From: Desulfobacterales bacterium
GTDB lineage: Bacteria > Desulfobacterota > Desulfobacteria > Desulfobacterales > Desulfobacteraceae
Direction of reading: 5' to 3'
Length of the DNA stretch: 34,881 bases
NCBI GenBank assembly: GCA_023143455.1
Contig: JAGLHT010000020.1
Location: forward strand, 1 to 34,881
Shown piece after piece: positions 33,209 to 34,881 of this stretch; positions within the stretch are counted from its first letter, which is position 1; each line of letters opens with the position of its first letter. The translations under genes and the position numbers were made by a program. The notes under the pieces are model-generated. The model saw only the letters and a list, made by a program, of their open reading frames with translations, was not told the DNA's origin and made no database searches.

Positions 33209-34798
33209 TTACTGCCGGACTTGGGAAGAGCAGAGCCGAAACCCTAGGCTGGAGAAGCGGTGGTCAGCAGTGATCCCGATACGGTCAGCTGCCCGCACGT
33301 TCCTGGGGTCGTTGATCCAGCTGCCACCACGGTTCACGCGGTAATTACTACCGGATGTTATTAAAGGATTATTACGGGAATGTTTAGAATAAGCGTTTTC
33401 ATCATAAACATCCTCACACCATTCCCAGACATTGCCGGACATATCATAAAGACCAAAATCATTGAGATTTTTTGTGCCTGCTCTATGAGTTTTACTTTTG
33501 CTATTAGATCTATACCATGCAACAGAATCAATATTATTACCACCTGAATACAGATAATCCCTGTTATTACTTCTGGCGGCATATTCCCACTCACCTTCAG
33601 TCGGCAATCTAAATCCTACATTGCTTCTGTTATTTAACTTAGTAATAAATTCTTTAGCATCATTCCATGATACCTGCTCAACTGGAAAATCATCCCCGGA
33701 TTGAAATTTAGAAGGGTTATTTCCCATTATATTTTGCCATTGCCCCTGAGTTACTTCATATTTAGCCATCCAGAATCCATCTACACATACCTCATGTCGT
33801 GGAAGTTCATCCTTATAATATTTATTGTATGATTCCTGTCCTCTTTCTTTAATTATTAACTGTTTTCCTGCTTCTGTCTGCCCCATCTGATAACAGCCGC
33901 CCTCAACATAGACAAACTCCATGCCGGTTACGGAATCAGTATATGTATCTCCTCTGACCGGTGTTGAAGGAGCTGAAACAATTGATTGAGGTTGAACAGG
34001 AGTAACAGGTGCAGCAGGCTGACTCTGATTAGCTGGCGGCTGTGTTCCCATGACAAAATAAAAATCCCCCATAAGAGAAGAAGAATCCCATGGCACCTGT
34101 TGACCCTTGGTTTCATTGTAAACATTTTTACGAGTTTCTTTGAGGACTTTTTCAATTGGAATGCCCGGCTGCATCATATATTTTAAAAAATGGGAAGTAA
34201 ATACTCCATTTCGGTTATTACCATCTGCTGCTACAGAACCCGGAGCTGTGGCATATCCGATAATGGTTCCGCTGGGGGCTTCCATTCTGGCAAGCCCTTT
34301 TTTTGATGTTCTGAATGAGCGTTTAAATGGATTGTCGCGGCAGGCATCTAACAGAACAATGTTTAGTTCATTGCCTGCATCTTTCATCTTTCCAAGAATC
34401 CTGCCCACATCAACTGATTCAAACTTTACATCTGACTCTGTTGCAACATGGGCATTTACAGGGATAAGATAATTTGCGCCGTTGATCTGCATTCCATGCC
34501 CTGCATAATAAAACAGACCAACTTTTGATCTTTTCAGTGTAGTGTAGAACTGATCAGCAGCTTTCTCCATGGTCCGTTGATCTGCATTTATTTTAAGGAT
34601 TACATCAAAACCACACTTTTTTAACGCTGATGCCATATCCCTTGCATCATTTACTGGGTTTGCAAGAGGTGCGCTTTGATAATCACTATTACCTATAACA
34701 AGGGCAATTCTGTTTGCTGCATAAACCAATGAAACATTAAAAGCAACAACTGAAAATACTATAACCAAAAATACAAAGACAACCTTCTTTATTATCAT
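33209..34798 (-). CDS. Secreted caspase-like protein with FGE/C-type-lectin fold and DGR-type variable C-terminus
   Basis: A 529-residue precursor. The signal peptide is about 1-28 (hydrophobic core, VYAA then NRIALVIGNSDY). A caspase-like (peptidase C14) domain spans about 29-250 with the catalytic pair H101 (FYYAGHGM) and C153 (LLDACRDNPF). A Gln/Pro-rich linker (about 253-285) leads to an FGE-sulfatase/C-type-lectin domain (about 290-524) with EVTQGQWQNIMG, FRLPTEGEWEYAAR, GLYDMSGNVWEW and RVNRGGSW. The last 35 residues have the layout of DGR variable proteins: N496, D497, D505, I507, I509, D512, H513, F515, S516 and S517 lie between fixed Arg/Val/Ala residues and LGFRL. AAGGGA precedes the ATG. 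It stands alone, convergent with the synthetase. A formylglycine-generating role is unlikely. Confidence 0.9.
   Translation of the reverse strand: MIIKKVVFVFLVIVFSVVAFNVSLVYAANRIALVIGNSDYQSAPLANPVNDARDMASALKKCGFDVILKINADQRTMEKAADQFYTTLKRSKVGLFYYAGHGMQINGANYLIPVNAHVATESDVKFESVDVGRILGKMKDAGNELNIVLLDACRDNPFKRSFRTSKKGLARMEAPSGTIIGYATAPGSVAADGNNRNGVFTSHFLKYMMQPGIPIEKVLKETRKNVYNETKGQQVPWDSSSLMGDFYFVMGTQPPANQSQPAAPVTPVQPQSIVSAPSTPVRGDTYTDSVTGMEFVYVEGGCYQMGQTEAGKQLIIKERGQESYNKYYKDELPRHEVCVDGFWMAKYEVTQGQWQNIMGNNPSKFQSGDDFPVEQVSWNDAKEFITKLNNRSNVGFRLPTEGEWEYAARSNNRDYLYSGGNNIDSVAWYRSNSKSKTHRAGTKNLNDFGLYDMSGNVWEWCEDVYDENAYSKHSRNNPLITSGSNYRVNRGGSWINDPRNVRAADRIGITADHRFSSLGFRLCSSQVRQ
33226..33340 (-). other. 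Putative DGR variable region (VR)
   Basis: From the GVG-like VNRGGSW segment to the LGFRL end, the composition switches from A/T-ending to C-ending codons. Thirteen codons end in C: ATC, AAC, GAC, CCC, AAC, GAC, ATC, ATC, GAC, CAC, TTC, TCC and AGC, at 33248-33316. In DGRs, AAY codons of a template repeat are randomised at the two adenines, leaving NNC. The fixed codons between them (AGG, GTG, CGG, GCA, GCT) have few adenines at the constant positions. The GC-rich tail CTAGGGTTTCGGCTC could be the IMH. No template repeat is in the window. Confidence 0.7.
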
Positions 34799-34881
34799 TA
34801 TCTTAAATCCCTTAATAGTAACTTATATATATTATCGAAGCATTGTACTTATTTTTCGTAAATATTCGGTCAAGCACTTCA

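Noticed and set aside
33051-33344. 97-codon plus-strand open frame over the inverted repeat
   Set aside because: It starts inside the synthetase gene in another frame, crosses the repeat and the antisense of the variable region, and has no plausible family or ribosome site.
33209-34070. Formylglycine-generating enzyme (sulfatase activator)
   Set aside because: The FGE fold is clear, but the protein is fused to a caspase domain and its C-terminus has the variable-protein layout; no sulfatase gene is nearby.
1-34881. CRISPR arrays, tRNA or rRNA genes, transposases and phage genes
   Set aside because: No regular spaced repeats, no cloverleaf or rRNA stretches, and no transposase or integrase motifs were seen on either strand.

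Overview
The window comes from an AT-rich anaerobe, most probably a sulfate-reducing deltaproteobacterium of the Desulfobacteraceae type (Desulfobacter, Desulfobacula or Desulfobacterium-like). The pointers are a Tmc transmembrane redox complex with an acidic tetraheme cytochrome c3, the Wood-Ljungdahl type MetV/MetF pair with an MvhD/FlpD-like protein, a split ferredoxin-type glutamate synthase, and many PAS sensor kinases. This assignment is from gene content only; no database was searched.

Region 1 (1-14380, minus strand) is a redox-signalling locus. A GAF/PAS histidine kinase (12737-14380) and a sigma54-dependent NtrC-type regulator (11349-12743) lie just upstream of a 200-base gap holding a good sigma54 -24/-12 promoter (11190-11205). 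Below it runs one long tightly packed operon: receiver protein, tmcD, tmcC, tmcB, tmcA, receiver protein, a membrane kinase whose periplasmic sensor carries c-type haem motifs, a receiver-kinase fusion, an unknown protein, a tandem UspA protein, a receiver protein and a second receiver-kinase fusion that runs off the left edge. The likely logic is that a cytoplasmic kinase/enhancer-binding pair turns on an electron-transfer complex together with its own redox-sensing relay.

Region 2 (14559-18262) holds single genes: a YgjP-like metalloprotease (minus), a LytTR response regulator (plus) and a class III nucleotidyl cyclase fused to a membrane segment, a TolB/FlgO-like domain and TPRs (plus).

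Region 3 (18293-26124, minus) is a C1/nitrogen/electron-transfer operon: FlpD-like protein, metV, metF, a degenerate paralogue of the glutamate synthase FMN subunit, the canonical FMN/Fe-S glutamate synthase subunit, and a fused glutaminase-GXGXG subunit. The first gene has a leader with a terminator-like hairpin between promoter and start codon. A palindromic element lies between the first and second genes.

Region 4 (26535-33088, plus) is a complete LIV-type ABC transporter operon (livM, livH, substrate-binding protein, livG, livF) ending in an overlapping AMP-forming acyl-CoA synthetase, which suggests uptake and CoA activation of a carboxylic acid.

Region 5 (33089-34881) holds the most unusual feature. 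A secreted caspase-like/FGE-fold protein (33209-34798, minus) ends in a stretch with the hallmarks of a diversity-generating retroelement (DGR) variable region: a C-type-lectin/FGE C-terminus, a cluster of NNC codons at surface-loop positions, a sharp composition change, and a GC-rich inverted repeat just beyond the stop codon. No reverse transcriptase or template repeat lies in the window, so it would be a remote or orphan DGR target.
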